From Aliisedimentitalea scapharcae (GTDB lineage Bacteria > Pseudomonadota > Alphaproteobacteria > Rhodobacterales > Rhodobacteraceae), in NCBI RefSeq assembly GCF_045277565.1, contig NZ_CP123584.1, forward strand, positions 2,914,001 through 2,978,000: a stretch of 64,000 bases of DNA, read 5' to 3'. The notes beneath the pieces were generated by a model, which was not told the DNA's origin, searched no databases, and saw nothing but the letters and a program-made list of their open reading frames with translations. The position numbers and the translations under genes are program-made. This document shows positions 17,311 through 24,927 of this stretch, in pieces. How positions within the stretch are numbered: position 1 is the first letter of the stretch; each line of letters begins with the position of its first letter.

Positions 17311-18075
17311 TCAGAGATTATTCATCAGCTGATAGATCCCCAATTGTGCGTTCCTATAGCCTTCCTTGTTGGTCAGCTCCTGACGAATGACCTCGGCCAG
17401 ATGGTTGGTGATCCGCACCTTTTGGGTCAGACCGCGCGCTTCGGCCAGAATGGCCTGCTGGCCACCAAAGGCATCCAGATCGGCGCGAACAGTGCGGACC
17501 GGGACGATCAACTGGCCGGTTTCGGCCTGGGTGATTTTCAGATCAAAGGTGATCGAATGAACACCACCTGTGGTGTACCGGGCCTTTTCGGTCAAAGCAT
17601 GGAAACGGGTCACCAGAACATCGACATTGACGTTGACCGGTCCTGCCAGAGGCGTGACACCCCGGATAATCGAATCCTGAACGATCTTTTGCACTTGTGC
17701 GTGACGGTCCCCGATTGGGTCACCGCGCCACACGATGTCGCCGCGGGGCAAATAGCTGTTGCGCTCGGACACTTTCAACGACCGCGGCACACGCACCACG
17801 ACATTGGCCACCGAAACCGGCGACTGACCGGCGGTGATCAGGGGCGACTGCGACGGTTCCCCGACGACGGCCAGATCCTGATGCAGGGCCTTGGCGACTG
17901 ATTCTGCGGGCGGATAGTTCATCGCCAGCGGCTGGGCCTGATATCCATCGGGGGTGTCCAGAACCGTGCTTGGCAATTGTTCAAATGGAGCGTTCCGCGT
18001 GGGGACGTCGACTGCAGCACAGGCCGAAACGCCGAGTCCCAACCCGATCAGCAGCATGGTGCGTACAATTTTCAT
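17311..18075 (-). CDS. Predicted outer-membrane or periplasmic lipoprotein (DUF6778-like)
   Basis: 254 residues. A signal peptide ends in the lipobox LGVSAC with the lipidated cysteine at residue 19. The mature part has no transmembrane helix and looks like a mixed alpha/beta domain (VNVNVDVLVTRFHALTEKA, TFDLKITQAETGQLIVPVR). I recognise it as a conserved Rhodobacteraceae lipoprotein, with the DUF6778 name offered from memory. No reaction can be inferred. A good ribosome site (GGAGAGA) precedes ATG 18075, and a terminator follows. Confidence 0.75.
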   Translation of the reverse strand: MKIVRTMLLIGLGLGVSACAAVDVPTRNAPFEQLPSTVLDTPDGYQAQPLAMNYPPAESVAKALHQDLAVVGEPSQSPLITAGQSPVSVANVVVRVPRSLKVSERNSYLPRGDIVWRGDPIGDRHAQVQKIVQDSIIRGVTPLAGPVNVNVDVLVTRFHALTEKARYTTGGVHSITFDLKITQAETGQLIVPVRTVRADLDAFGGQQAILAEARGLTQKVRITNHLAEVIRQELTNKEGYRNAQLGIYQLMNNL

Positions 18076-18271
18076 CGTCTCTCTCCTTGGTTGCCCCTGA
18101 CATCTGCCGCCAGGAGGCCTGATTTCTCAAACCAAGAGATGCCCCTGAATTGAGGCGCAATTTAGACAAAAATTGTTCGAATTCGCGGTAATTGGGTATA
18201 GTTCGCCTAAAAATTGCGACCAACCCAATCGGCCTATATTGGTACAGTAATTCAGTAGAATAGGAAGAATA

Positions 18272-18664
18272 ATGACCAAATACGCCATTTTCCCACCGGG
18301 ATCCCATCAAATTTCGAAACAAATCAAGCTTTCGCCTGGGATTGTCTCGGGAAACCACGTTTTCCTAACAGGTATGACCGGAAGTCGTCCCGACGGAACC
18401 ATGCCATCAGATGCATCAGCACAGTTCCGAAGCGCGTTTGACAAAATTGGCACGGTCTTGGCTGAGGTCGGCCTGACCCATGCGTCAATTGTTGAAATGA
18501 CCACCTATCACGTGGGGCTCGACACGCATTTTGATCTGTTCAACGACATTCGGGCCGACTATGTGAGCGACCCATTTCCTGCCTGGACCGCAGTTGAGGT
18601 CGCCGGGTTGCGCCGTCCGGGTGCGATGGTAGAAATCCGGGTGATTGCCAGCCTAGAGGCATAG
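18272..18664 (+). CDS. RidA/YjgF family protein
   Basis: 130 residues, the normal RidA length. Typical blocks are FLTGMTGSRPDG, the QFRSAFDKIGTVLAEVGLTHASIVEMTTYHV-like helix-strand core, and the PAWTAVEVAGLRRPGAMVEIRVIA end. RidA proteins hydrolyse reactive enamines/imines from PLP enzymes. The catalytic arginine position of true RidA near residue 105 is not cleanly conserved to my eye (LRRPGAMVEI), so it may belong to a divergent Rid subgroup. Single gene, divergent from the lipoprotein gene. Confidence 0.85.
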   Translation: MTKYAIFPPGSHQISKQIKLSPGIVSGNHVFLTGMTGSRPDGTMPSDASAQFRSAFDKIGTVLAEVGLTHASIVEMTTYHVGLDTHFDLFNDIRADYVSDPFPAWTAVEVAGLRRPGAMVEIRVIASLEA

Positions 18665-18690
18665 CCAGCCCCCAAACCTAAGACCTGCGG

Positions 18691-18969
18691 TCAGGTCCAA
18701 TCCCGTTCACGGCTGCGCCAACCACCGCGGCGTTTGGGTTTGGCCATGGTTTCCATGCCCTGACGCAGAACGGCCGTCATCGGATGGTCAGGGGCCTGCG
18801 TACCATAGCGCTCCAGATACATTTCGATGGCGTCACGGCTGTCGTGTCCGGCAGGCAGGCTGAGCGCCCAATCCAGAAAGATCGAGCGACATTGGGCATC
18901 GCTGATCCCTTCGATAGTATAGGAATCCTGCATCAACCCTTTTGGGTCCAGTGGATCACCGTATTTCAT
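18691..18969 (-). CDS. Small conserved hypothetical protein downstream of glnE
   Basis: 92 residues from ATG 18969, with GGAG seven bases upstream (GTG at 18972 is the alternative). It overlaps the 3' end of glnE by 14 bases and so is translationally coupled. The sequence is soluble and charged, with a basic tail (KPKRRGGWRSRERDW). No domain recognised; the coupling suggests an accessory or simply co-expressed function. Confidence 0.7.
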   Translation of the reverse strand: MKYGDPLDPKGLMQDSYTIEGISDAQCRSIFLDWALSLPAGHDSRDAIEMYLERYGTQAPDHPMTAVLRQGMETMAKPKRRGGWRSRERDWT

Positions 18970-21751
18970 CACCCAACTCCCGTTTCAGGGCCCCGTTGAT
19001 CAGAGCCGCACATTGGGCATAGCGCCCCTCCAGTTCGGCCTGCAGCGCCTCCAACGTGTGATGGCCAGTGCTGCGACACAGGAAAGCAGCCCCTCCCTCA
19101 CCCAGATGCGCCGCATCAATGGCGCGCCCGGACAACAGCCGCGCTGCGGCCTGTACGGACCAGAATAGGTTGTAGCTGTCGGTCAACGCCTTGCGTTCCG
19201 CGACATTCAGCCATCCAGTAGCGACCGCTCCGGCCAGCCCCGCCGGTACATCGCGCGCGCTGAGACCTGCCAAAAGCGCACCGGTCTGCGCCACCAGCTC
19301 AACATCCATCATCCGTCCCGCCCCCGGTTTGGCGTCCCAGACCCCGGCCGGGCTTTTGGCCGCTGACAGCCTGTTGCGCATTTCTGACATCTCTTTCAGC
19401 ACCAGCCCCCGCTCTCGTGGCCTGGACAGGAAATTCGATCGGAAGGTTTCGATATCAGCACACAGATCGGGGCTGCCTGCGACAACCCTGGCGCGGGTCA
19501 GCGCCAAATGTTCCCACACCCAGGCCTCGTTCTCCTGATAGTGGGTAAAGCTGGCCCAACTGGTCGCAACCGGTCCCTGTGTTCCCGATGGGCGCAACCG
19601 CATATCGACCTCATACAACCGCCCCTGCGCCATAGGAGCCGTCAAGGCCGTGACCAAAGCCTGCGTCAGGCGCGCATAATAGGGCCGCACCAAAAGCGGG
19701 CGTTTGCCGTCAGACATTTCTGCATCCAGCGGATCATAGATCACGATCAGGTCCAAATCGGATGTCGCGTTCAACCGTTCGGACCCCAACGACCCCATGC
19801 CCAGAACTGCGGCTCCGCGACCAGGCATCGGGCCGTGTTTGGCCGTGAACTGCCCAACGACATAGGGCATCAGGGCCACAATGACTGCATCGGCCAGTTC
19901 CGCATACTGGCGCCCTGCATCTTCGGCATCAATGAGCCCGCGCAAATGATGCACACCGATCCGGAAATGCCACTCCTTGCACCAGCGTCGGCAGGCATCC
20001 AGGCGCGTTTCATAGTCGGCTTCTGCCTCCAGCAAGCTTTCCAGTTCATGCCTCAGAATTTCGCGTCCCGGCCACTGCGCAAAGAAAGACCCACCGATCA
20101 CAGCATCAAATACAGCCGAATTGCGCGACAGATGTTCTCCCAATGCGCGCGAAGTTCCAACCACATCGACCAACAGATCAATGAGATGGGGGTTGGCCTC
20201 GAACAGGGAAAACAACTGTACCCCTGCAGGCAGACCCGCCAGGAACCCATCCAATGCGGTCAGGGCCTGGGCCGGATTCGCCATCCGGGCGATGCGCGAC
20301 AACAGCTCTGGCTTGAGACGTTCAAACACCTGCGCCCCCCGCGCCGAGCGCAAGGCGGGATAGGTGGGCCAGCGTGCCAGAATGGACGCATCCAGTTCTT
20401 GGGGCACTTCGACCTGGGGACGCGCCTGTGCATCGGGCGCAAAAAAGCCTTCGGTCAGTTCATGGACCTCGTCCAGTCGATCACGAATGTCCGACTGCAT
20501 CTGCACGGTATCAACCCCCATCAAACAGGCAATCCGTTCCAACCCATCGTCGGATTTTGGCATGCGATGGGTCTGGGCGTCGTGAATCATCTGAATCCGA
20601 TGTTCGACCTCGCGGTGCGCGCGATAGTGACCGGTCAGCTTTTCAGCAACTTCGGGGGGAACCCAGTTTTTGGCCGCCAGCGCCGCCAGACCATCCACAG
20701 TTCCACGCACACGCAATGCCGCATCGCGCCCACCTGCGATCAACTGTCGGGTCTGGGTAAAAAACTCGATCTCACGAATGCCACCACGGCCCAGTTTCAT
20801 GTCGTGACCCGGCACCCTGATGGCACCGCCGGTGCCCTTGTTCTCGCGAATGCGCAGGCGCATGTCGTGGGCATCCTGAATAGCAGCAAAATCCAGATGC
20901 CGCCGCCAGACAAAGGGGCGCAGGGTTTTGAGAAATTTCTCGCCAGCTTGCAGATCTCCGGCGCAGGGGCGTGCCTTGATATAGGCGGCGCGTTCCCAGG
21001 TCCGCCCTAGGCTTTCGTAATAGCGTTCCGCAGCCTCCATCGCCATGGCCACCGGCGTGACCGCCGGATCGGGGCGCAGGCGCAAATCCGTCCGGAATAC
21101 ATAGCCGTCGGCGGTTTTCTCGCTCAGCGCGCTGCACATGTTTCGAGTGGCCCGCACCATGCCCTGACGGGCTTCGTAAAAATCATCCGGGTCAAACCTG
21201 GTTTCATCAAACAGACAAATCAGGTCGATATCCGAACTGTAGTTCAGCTCATAGGCACCCATCTTGCCCATCGCCAGGATGGTCATGCCGCCGGCTGTTT
21301 CGACGTCATCCGGGGTCAAGCCGGGCAGCTTTTTACGCCGGATCAGGGTGGCGATCTCGGCTTTGATTGCCACGTCAGCGGCCAGGGCTCCGAAATCGGT
21401 TAACGCGCCCGTCACTTTCTCCAGCGACCAGACACCGGCGATATCGGCCAAAGCCGTCAACAGAGCCAGGCGCCGTTTGGCCTGTCGCAGGCCAGGTTTG
21501 ATCCGATCGGGGGGCAATGCGCGAGCTTCAGCAAACACCTGACTCAGTGCAGCATCCGGATCGTCAAAAGCAGGCGCGATCCAGGCCGCTTCGTGGGTGA
21601 TCAGTTCACCCAAATAGGGGCTGCTCCCGGCCGCTCCGGCAATCAGAGCCGTCAAATCGGTCGACAGCCCCGGCACTTTGGCCGCGGCATCCGCCCCCAG
21701 ATCGACATCAAATGGGCGGGGCAAGCGGGTGATTTCAAACGTGTTCGACAT
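18956..21751 (-). CDS. glnE: Bifunctional glutamine synthetase adenylyltransferase/adenylyl-removing enzyme
   Basis: 931 residues, full length for the family. It contains two nucleotidyltransferase domains: the N-terminal one has ELNYSSDIDLICLFDE near residue 170 (deadenylylation half), the C-terminal one ERLNATSDLDLIVIYD near residue 670 (adenylylation half). The linker MKLGRGGIREIEFFTQ is a signature of the first half and MMDVELVAQ of the second. It adjusts glutamine synthetase activity to nitrogen status via PII. ATG 21751 starts at MSNTFEITRLP; upstream codons would read through a non-coding leader. Cotranscribed with the small gene at 18691. Confidence 0.95.
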   Translation of the reverse strand: MSNTFEITRLPRPFDVDLGADAAAKVPGLSTDLTALIAGAAGSSPYLGELITHEAAWIAPAFDDPDAALSQVFAEARALPPDRIKPGLRQAKRRLALLTALADIAGVWSLEKVTGALTDFGALAADVAIKAEIATLIRRKKLPGLTPDDVETAGGMTILAMGKMGAYELNYSSDIDLICLFDETRFDPDDFYEARQGMVRATRNMCSALSEKTADGYVFRTDLRLRPDPAVTPVAMAMEAAERYYESLGRTWERAAYIKARPCAGDLQAGEKFLKTLRPFVWRRHLDFAAIQDAHDMRLRIRENKGTGGAIRVPGHDMKLGRGGIREIEFFTQTRQLIAGGRDAALRVRGTVDGLAALAAKNWVPPEVAEKLTGHYRAHREVEHRIQMIHDAQTHRMPKSDDGLERIACLMGVDTVQMQSDIRDRLDEVHELTEGFFAPDAQARPQVEVPQELDASILARWPTYPALRSARGAQVFERLKPELLSRIARMANPAQALTALDGFLAGLPAGVQLFSLFEANPHLIDLLVDVVGTSRALGEHLSRNSAVFDAVIGGSFFAQWPGREILRHELESLLEAEADYETRLDACRRWCKEWHFRIGVHHLRGLIDAEDAGRQYAELADAVIVALMPYVVGQFTAKHGPMPGRGAAVLGMGSLGSERLNATSDLDLIVIYDPLDAEMSDGKRPLLVRPYYARLTQALVTALTAPMAQGRLYEVDMRLRPSGTQGPVATSWASFTHYQENEAWVWEHLALTRARVVAGSPDLCADIETFRSNFLSRPRERGLVLKEMSEMRNRLSAAKSPAGVWDAKPGAGRMMDVELVAQTGALLAGLSARDVPAGLAGAVATGWLNVAERKALTDSYNLFWSVQAAARLLSGRAIDAAHLGEGGAAFLCRSTGHHTLEALQAELEGRYAQCAALINGALKRELGDEIR

Positions 21752-21893
21752 GGGCGCAGACTGTGCCTTGTACCCGGGGGCGTCAATGCGGCATCCCGTG
21801 TACAACAACGGATATCCCGCAAAAATTGTTGGTGCCTCGGTACAAATTGGGATTGACTGAGGCACGGATCAACACGGAACAGGTGACACCATC

Positions 21894-22367
21894 ATGAGCA
21901 AAAGCCTGAAACGGGTGCGCGCCGCGCTGGACACCGCGGGCCTGACCCCCACGATTGTTGAAACTCGGCAATCGCGCACTGCCGTCGAGGCCGCACACTC
22001 CGTGGATTGCGAGGTGGATCAAATCGTCAAATCCATCGTGTTCAAGGGAGAAACCAGCCAGCAGGCCATCCTGTTCCTGACTGCCGGTGGCAATCAAATT
22101 GATGCGGCCAAGGCGACGGCGTTGGCCGGGGAGCCTCTGGTCAAGGCGGATGCTGCGTTGATCCGCAGTCAGACCGGGTTTGCGATTGGCGGGGTCTCAC
22201 CGATCGGACATCTGAACCCGATCCGTGTCTTTATGGACCCACGGCTGAATGATTTTTCCACCATATGGGCTGCAGCAGGTACGCCGCGACATGTGTTTTC
22301 CGCCGCGCCGGACGAAATCCGGACATCAAGCGGTGCGGTCTTGGCGAATTTCGTGATGAACGGCTAA
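21894..22367 (+). CDS. YbaK/EbsC family aminoacyl-tRNA deacylase-like protein
   Basis: 157 residues spanning the whole YbaK/ProX fold: EAAHSVDCEVDQIVKSIVFK holds the conserved lysine of the editing site (KS), followed by LTAGGNQIDAAKATAL and the TGFAIGGVSPIGHL glycine loop. Family members hydrolyse mischarged Ala- or Cys-tRNAPro in trans. Divergent from glnE. Confidence 0.9.
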   Translation: MSKSLKRVRAALDTAGLTPTIVETRQSRTAVEAAHSVDCEVDQIVKSIVFKGETSQQAILFLTAGGNQIDAAKATALAGEPLVKADAALIRSQTGFAIGGVSPIGHLNPIRVFMDPRLNDFSTIWAAAGTPRHVFSAAPDEIRTSSGAVLANFVMNG

Positions 22368-22466
22368 GACACACACGTCCCAAAAATGTGGCGAGCGCAC
22401 CATCCTGATGCGTTTTGACACGTCCTTAGGTACGTTTCGAGGCATCAAAGGCGTTTCAACTGGGTA

Positions 22467-22598
22467 TCAGCCACCCAGAAATTGCCAACCGGCCCGCAGG
22501 ATCGGGACCCATAACAGGACACCCGCCGCCACGCCGGGCAAGATCCACCATCCATCCGTAAATTGTACCATTTCGCTGCTGCCTGACTGCGGGTTCAT
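22467..22598 (-). CDS. Small membrane protein (43 aa)
   Basis: A 43-codon frame with a GAGGGA ribosome site five bases before its ATG at 22598. The product has a short polar head (MNPQSGSSEMVQF) and one strongly hydrophobic helix (GWWILPGVAAGVLLWVP), ending WQFLGG. This looks like a genuine one-pass micro-protein. Function unknown; it is divergent from the DUF2852 gene. Confidence 0.5.
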   Translation of the reverse strand: MNPQSGSSEMVQFTDGWWILPGVAAGVLLWVPILRAGWQFLGG

Positions 22599-22698
22599 GG
22601 TTCCCTCTCATGTCCCGGGGTTTAGCCTAGAAAATCGAAAAAGTGTTTACAGAACCTTAACGACGCATCCCAGTGGCTGAAAATCGCCTATAACGGGT

Positions 22699-22718
22699 AA
22701 TGTAAAAAACTTTCACAT
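22699..22718. promoter_or_regulatory. Operator-like dyad, copy 1
   Basis: AATGTAAAAAACTTTCACAT: TGTAAA and TTTCACA half-sites form an inverted repeat (TGT-N11-ACA). A second copy lies 58 bases downstream. Both are in front of the DUF2852-RDD genes. Confidence 0.5.
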
Positions 22719-22756
22719 CGCCCCTTGCAGGACCGGGACCGGAACCCAATATGAGT

Positions 22757-22776
22757 AATGTGAAAGACATTTACAT
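22757..22776. promoter_or_regulatory. Operator-like dyad, copy 2
   Basis: AATGTGAAAGACATTTACAT shares the TGTRAA-N5-TTYACA layout and flanks of copy 1. It lies 22 bases before the DUF2852 start codon, so bound protein would block transcription or translation initiation. Confidence 0.5.
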
Positions 22777-22797
22777 ACCCAACCCGGAGAAAGCGAA

Positions 22798-23214
22798 ATG
22801 AACACCCTGACCGACACCCACCCTGTACAGACCAACGCTGGTTGGTTTGCACGCAGCGAAGCCTGGCTGGACAGCAAGGGCAAAGGTGCCTGGATTGCCG
22901 CGATGGTTCTGGGCTTTGTGTTCTTCTGGCCGGTTGGCCTGGCCCTTCTGTTTTACATGATCTGGAGCAAACGCATGTTTTCGAAATCCTGCACCACACG
23001 GAAATCCTGGTCTCGCCATGGTATGTCCGCGATGTCCACAACCGGCAACAGCGCCTTTGACAGCTACAAGGCGGATACCCTGCAGCGTCTGGAACAGGAA
23101 CAGCGCGATTTTGAAGCCTTTCTGGAACGTCTGCGCGAAGCCAAGGACAAATCCGAATTTGACGACTTTATGGACGAACGCGCCCGCGCTGCCGGTGCCG
23201 ACGGCGAAAAATAA
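22798..23214 (+). CDS. DUF2852 family membrane protein
   Basis: 138 residues. One central membrane segment (GAWIAAMVLGFVFFWPVGLALLFYMIW, residues 30-56) precedes a basic loop and a charged C-terminal helix (LQRLEQEQRDFEAFLERLREAK) likely to be a coiled coil. This is the DUF2852 pattern common in alphaproteobacteria. A strong GGAG ribosome site precedes ATG. It probably forms an operon with the RDD gene 60 bases on, under the twin dyads. Role unknown. Confidence 0.82.
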   Translation: MNTLTDTHPVQTNAGWFARSEAWLDSKGKGAWIAAMVLGFVFFWPVGLALLFYMIWSKRMFSKSCTTRKSWSRHGMSAMSTTGNSAFDSYKADTLQRLEQEQRDFEAFLERLREAKDKSEFDDFMDERARAAGADGEK

Positions 23215-23274
23215 ACCGATCCCTCCCGTCGCCCCCACATTGGGGGCGGCACCCTTTTCCAATTACAGGACCAG

Positions 23275-23709
23275 ATGATGACCGCCTTGCCCGACCCACA
23301 CAGCCACCCGCAGTTCTACGACTCGGTCCCTGCCAAACGCCTGTTTGCCTGGGTCGTTGATTCGTTGGTGATTTTGGCCATCTCCTTTGTGGTCGTTTTG
23401 TTCACGGCCTTTATCGGCCTCTTTATCTGGCCGTTGCTGTATCTGGTGGTCGGATTCGCCTATCGGGTCGTGACCCTGTCAAACGGGTCTGCAACCTGGG
23501 GGATGCGGGTGGCCGGTGTCGAACTGCGCGATGCGCAAGGCGACCGTCTGGACGGGTCGATGGCCCTGTTTCATACTGCGGGCTATACGATCTCGTTGGC
23601 CTTTCCGCTGATTCAGGTGGTGTCGATCATAATGATGCTGACCGGTGCCAGAGGCCAGGGCCTGACCGATGCCTTTCTGGGCACTGTCGCGCTGAACCGC
23701 AGGGCGTGA
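23275..23709 (+). CDS. RDD family membrane protein
   Basis: 144 residues. The RDD hallmark is here KRLFAWVVDSLVI (R then D in helix 1), followed by helices at about 35-60 and 100-125 and the WGMRVAGVELRDAQG block. RDD proteins are small integral membrane proteins, some proposed as Na+/H+ transporters. ATG at 23275 or 23278, both behind AGGA. Downstream member of the DUF2852 unit. Confidence 0.85.
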   Translation: MMTALPDPHSHPQFYDSVPAKRLFAWVVDSLVILAISFVVVLFTAFIGLFIWPLLYLVVGFAYRVVTLSNGSATWGMRVAGVELRDAQGDRLDGSMALFHTAGYTISLAFPLIQVVSIIMMLTGARGQGLTDAFLGTVALNRRA

Positions 23710-23824
23710 CGTCAAAAAGGCCCAAATTCACGCCTCTCAAACCATGAGCTGCCAATGCCACTTGGCGGCTCAAACAGCGGTTGCTATCATCCCCTAACCC
23801 GAATGAACAACCCATGAGCCCCGT

Positions 23825-24646
23825 ATGCGTCACACGCTGCCGATCGCGCCGCAATTCTATGTCACCGCTCCGCAGCCTTGTCCTTATCTCGAGGGCAGGA
23901 TGGAGCGGAAGTTGTTCACGGCTCTTCAGGGGGACAATGCCGAACAATTGAACAACAGCTTGTCACAACAGGGATTTCGGCGCTCGCAGAATGTCCTGTA
24001 TCGCCCATCCTGTGCCGAATGCAGCGCCTGTCTGTCGGCCCGTATCAATGTTGCCCAGTTCAAAATCACCCGCAGCCAGAAGCGCACGATGAAACGTAAC
24101 GCGCATCTGAACCGGCGTGCCACATCCCCCTGGGCCACCGAAGATCAGTTTGCCCTGTTTCGACGCTATTTGGACACCCGTCACGCAGATGGGGGCATGG
24201 CCGACATGGACGTCTTTGAATTCGCCGCCATGATTGAAGAAACGCCGATCCGCAGCCGTGTGGTGGAATATGTGGACCGCGACACCGGCGGGCTGACCGC
24301 GGCATCGCTGACGGATGTGCTCGATGATGGGCTGAGCATGGTCTATTCCTTTTATGCCCCTGATCTGCCCCAGCAATCGTTGGGCACGCATATGATTCTG
24401 GATCACATCGACATCGCCCGCGAGGCCGGGCTGCCATATGTCTATCTGGGCTATTGGGTGCCCGGCAGTTCCAAAATGGGCTACAAGGCGGGATTCTCCG
24501 GGCTGGAGATCTATCATGGGCGCAAATGGCAACCAATGACGGACCCAGCCGCTTTTGCATCGGCGGCAAAAACGCTGACCGCCGATCCGATTGCCGAACA
24601 GGTTGCAAATATCCAATTGCCCGACCGGCGCATAACCAAGAGCTGA
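23825..24646 (+). CDS. bpt: Aspartate/glutamate leucyltransferase (arginyltransferase family)
   Basis: 273 residues. N-degron pathway enzyme that transfers leucine from Leu-tRNA to proteins with N-terminal Asp or Glu for ClpAP degradation. Signature cysteines appear as CPYLEGR and YRPSCAECSACLSARI; the C-terminal half has the GNAT-like VYSFYAPDLP and LGYWVPGSSKMGYKAGF blocks. Length is normal. Single gene. Confidence 0.93.
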   Translation: MRHTLPIAPQFYVTAPQPCPYLEGRMERKLFTALQGDNAEQLNNSLSQQGFRRSQNVLYRPSCAECSACLSARINVAQFKITRSQKRTMKRNAHLNRRATSPWATEDQFALFRRYLDTRHADGGMADMDVFEFAAMIEETPIRSRVVEYVDRDTGGLTAASLTDVLDDGLSMVYSFYAPDLPQQSLGTHMILDHIDIAREAGLPYVYLGYWVPGSSKMGYKAGFSGLEIYHGRKWQPMTDPAAFASAAKTLTADPIAEQVANIQLPDRRITKS

Positions 24647-24877
24647 AGTACCCATCGTAGATACGCCAAGCGCGTCCTGCCGATTTCAGTCGGCCAGGAT
24701 GGTTGCAACGTCAAATCTCTCGCCGTTAACATAATCGGCGACTGGCCGCTCTCAGGGGGAATGCATGTTGCACCAGCGGTTCATGACAACGGACATGGCC
24801 CCTGCCAAAGCACCACCATAATCTTTCGCGGCGCAGTACCAGAGTGAGCCACCCCCTCGCACGAGGGGCTGCACATG

Positions 24878-24906
24878 AAAAAGGGGGCCGATTGGCCCCC
24901 TTTTTT
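24878..24906. terminator. Terminator at the end of the TRAP operon
   Basis: AAAAAGGGGGCC / GGCCCCCTTTTTT with loop GATT gives a symmetric hairpin with A- and T-runs on both sides, 21 bases after the dctM stop. Confidence 0.9.
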
Positions 24907-24927
24907 GCTTTGTCTGCGATCTCAGGA

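Noticed and set aside
19508..21010. 500-codon plus-strand open frame
   Set aside because: Antisense to glnE, no family features, no ribosome site.
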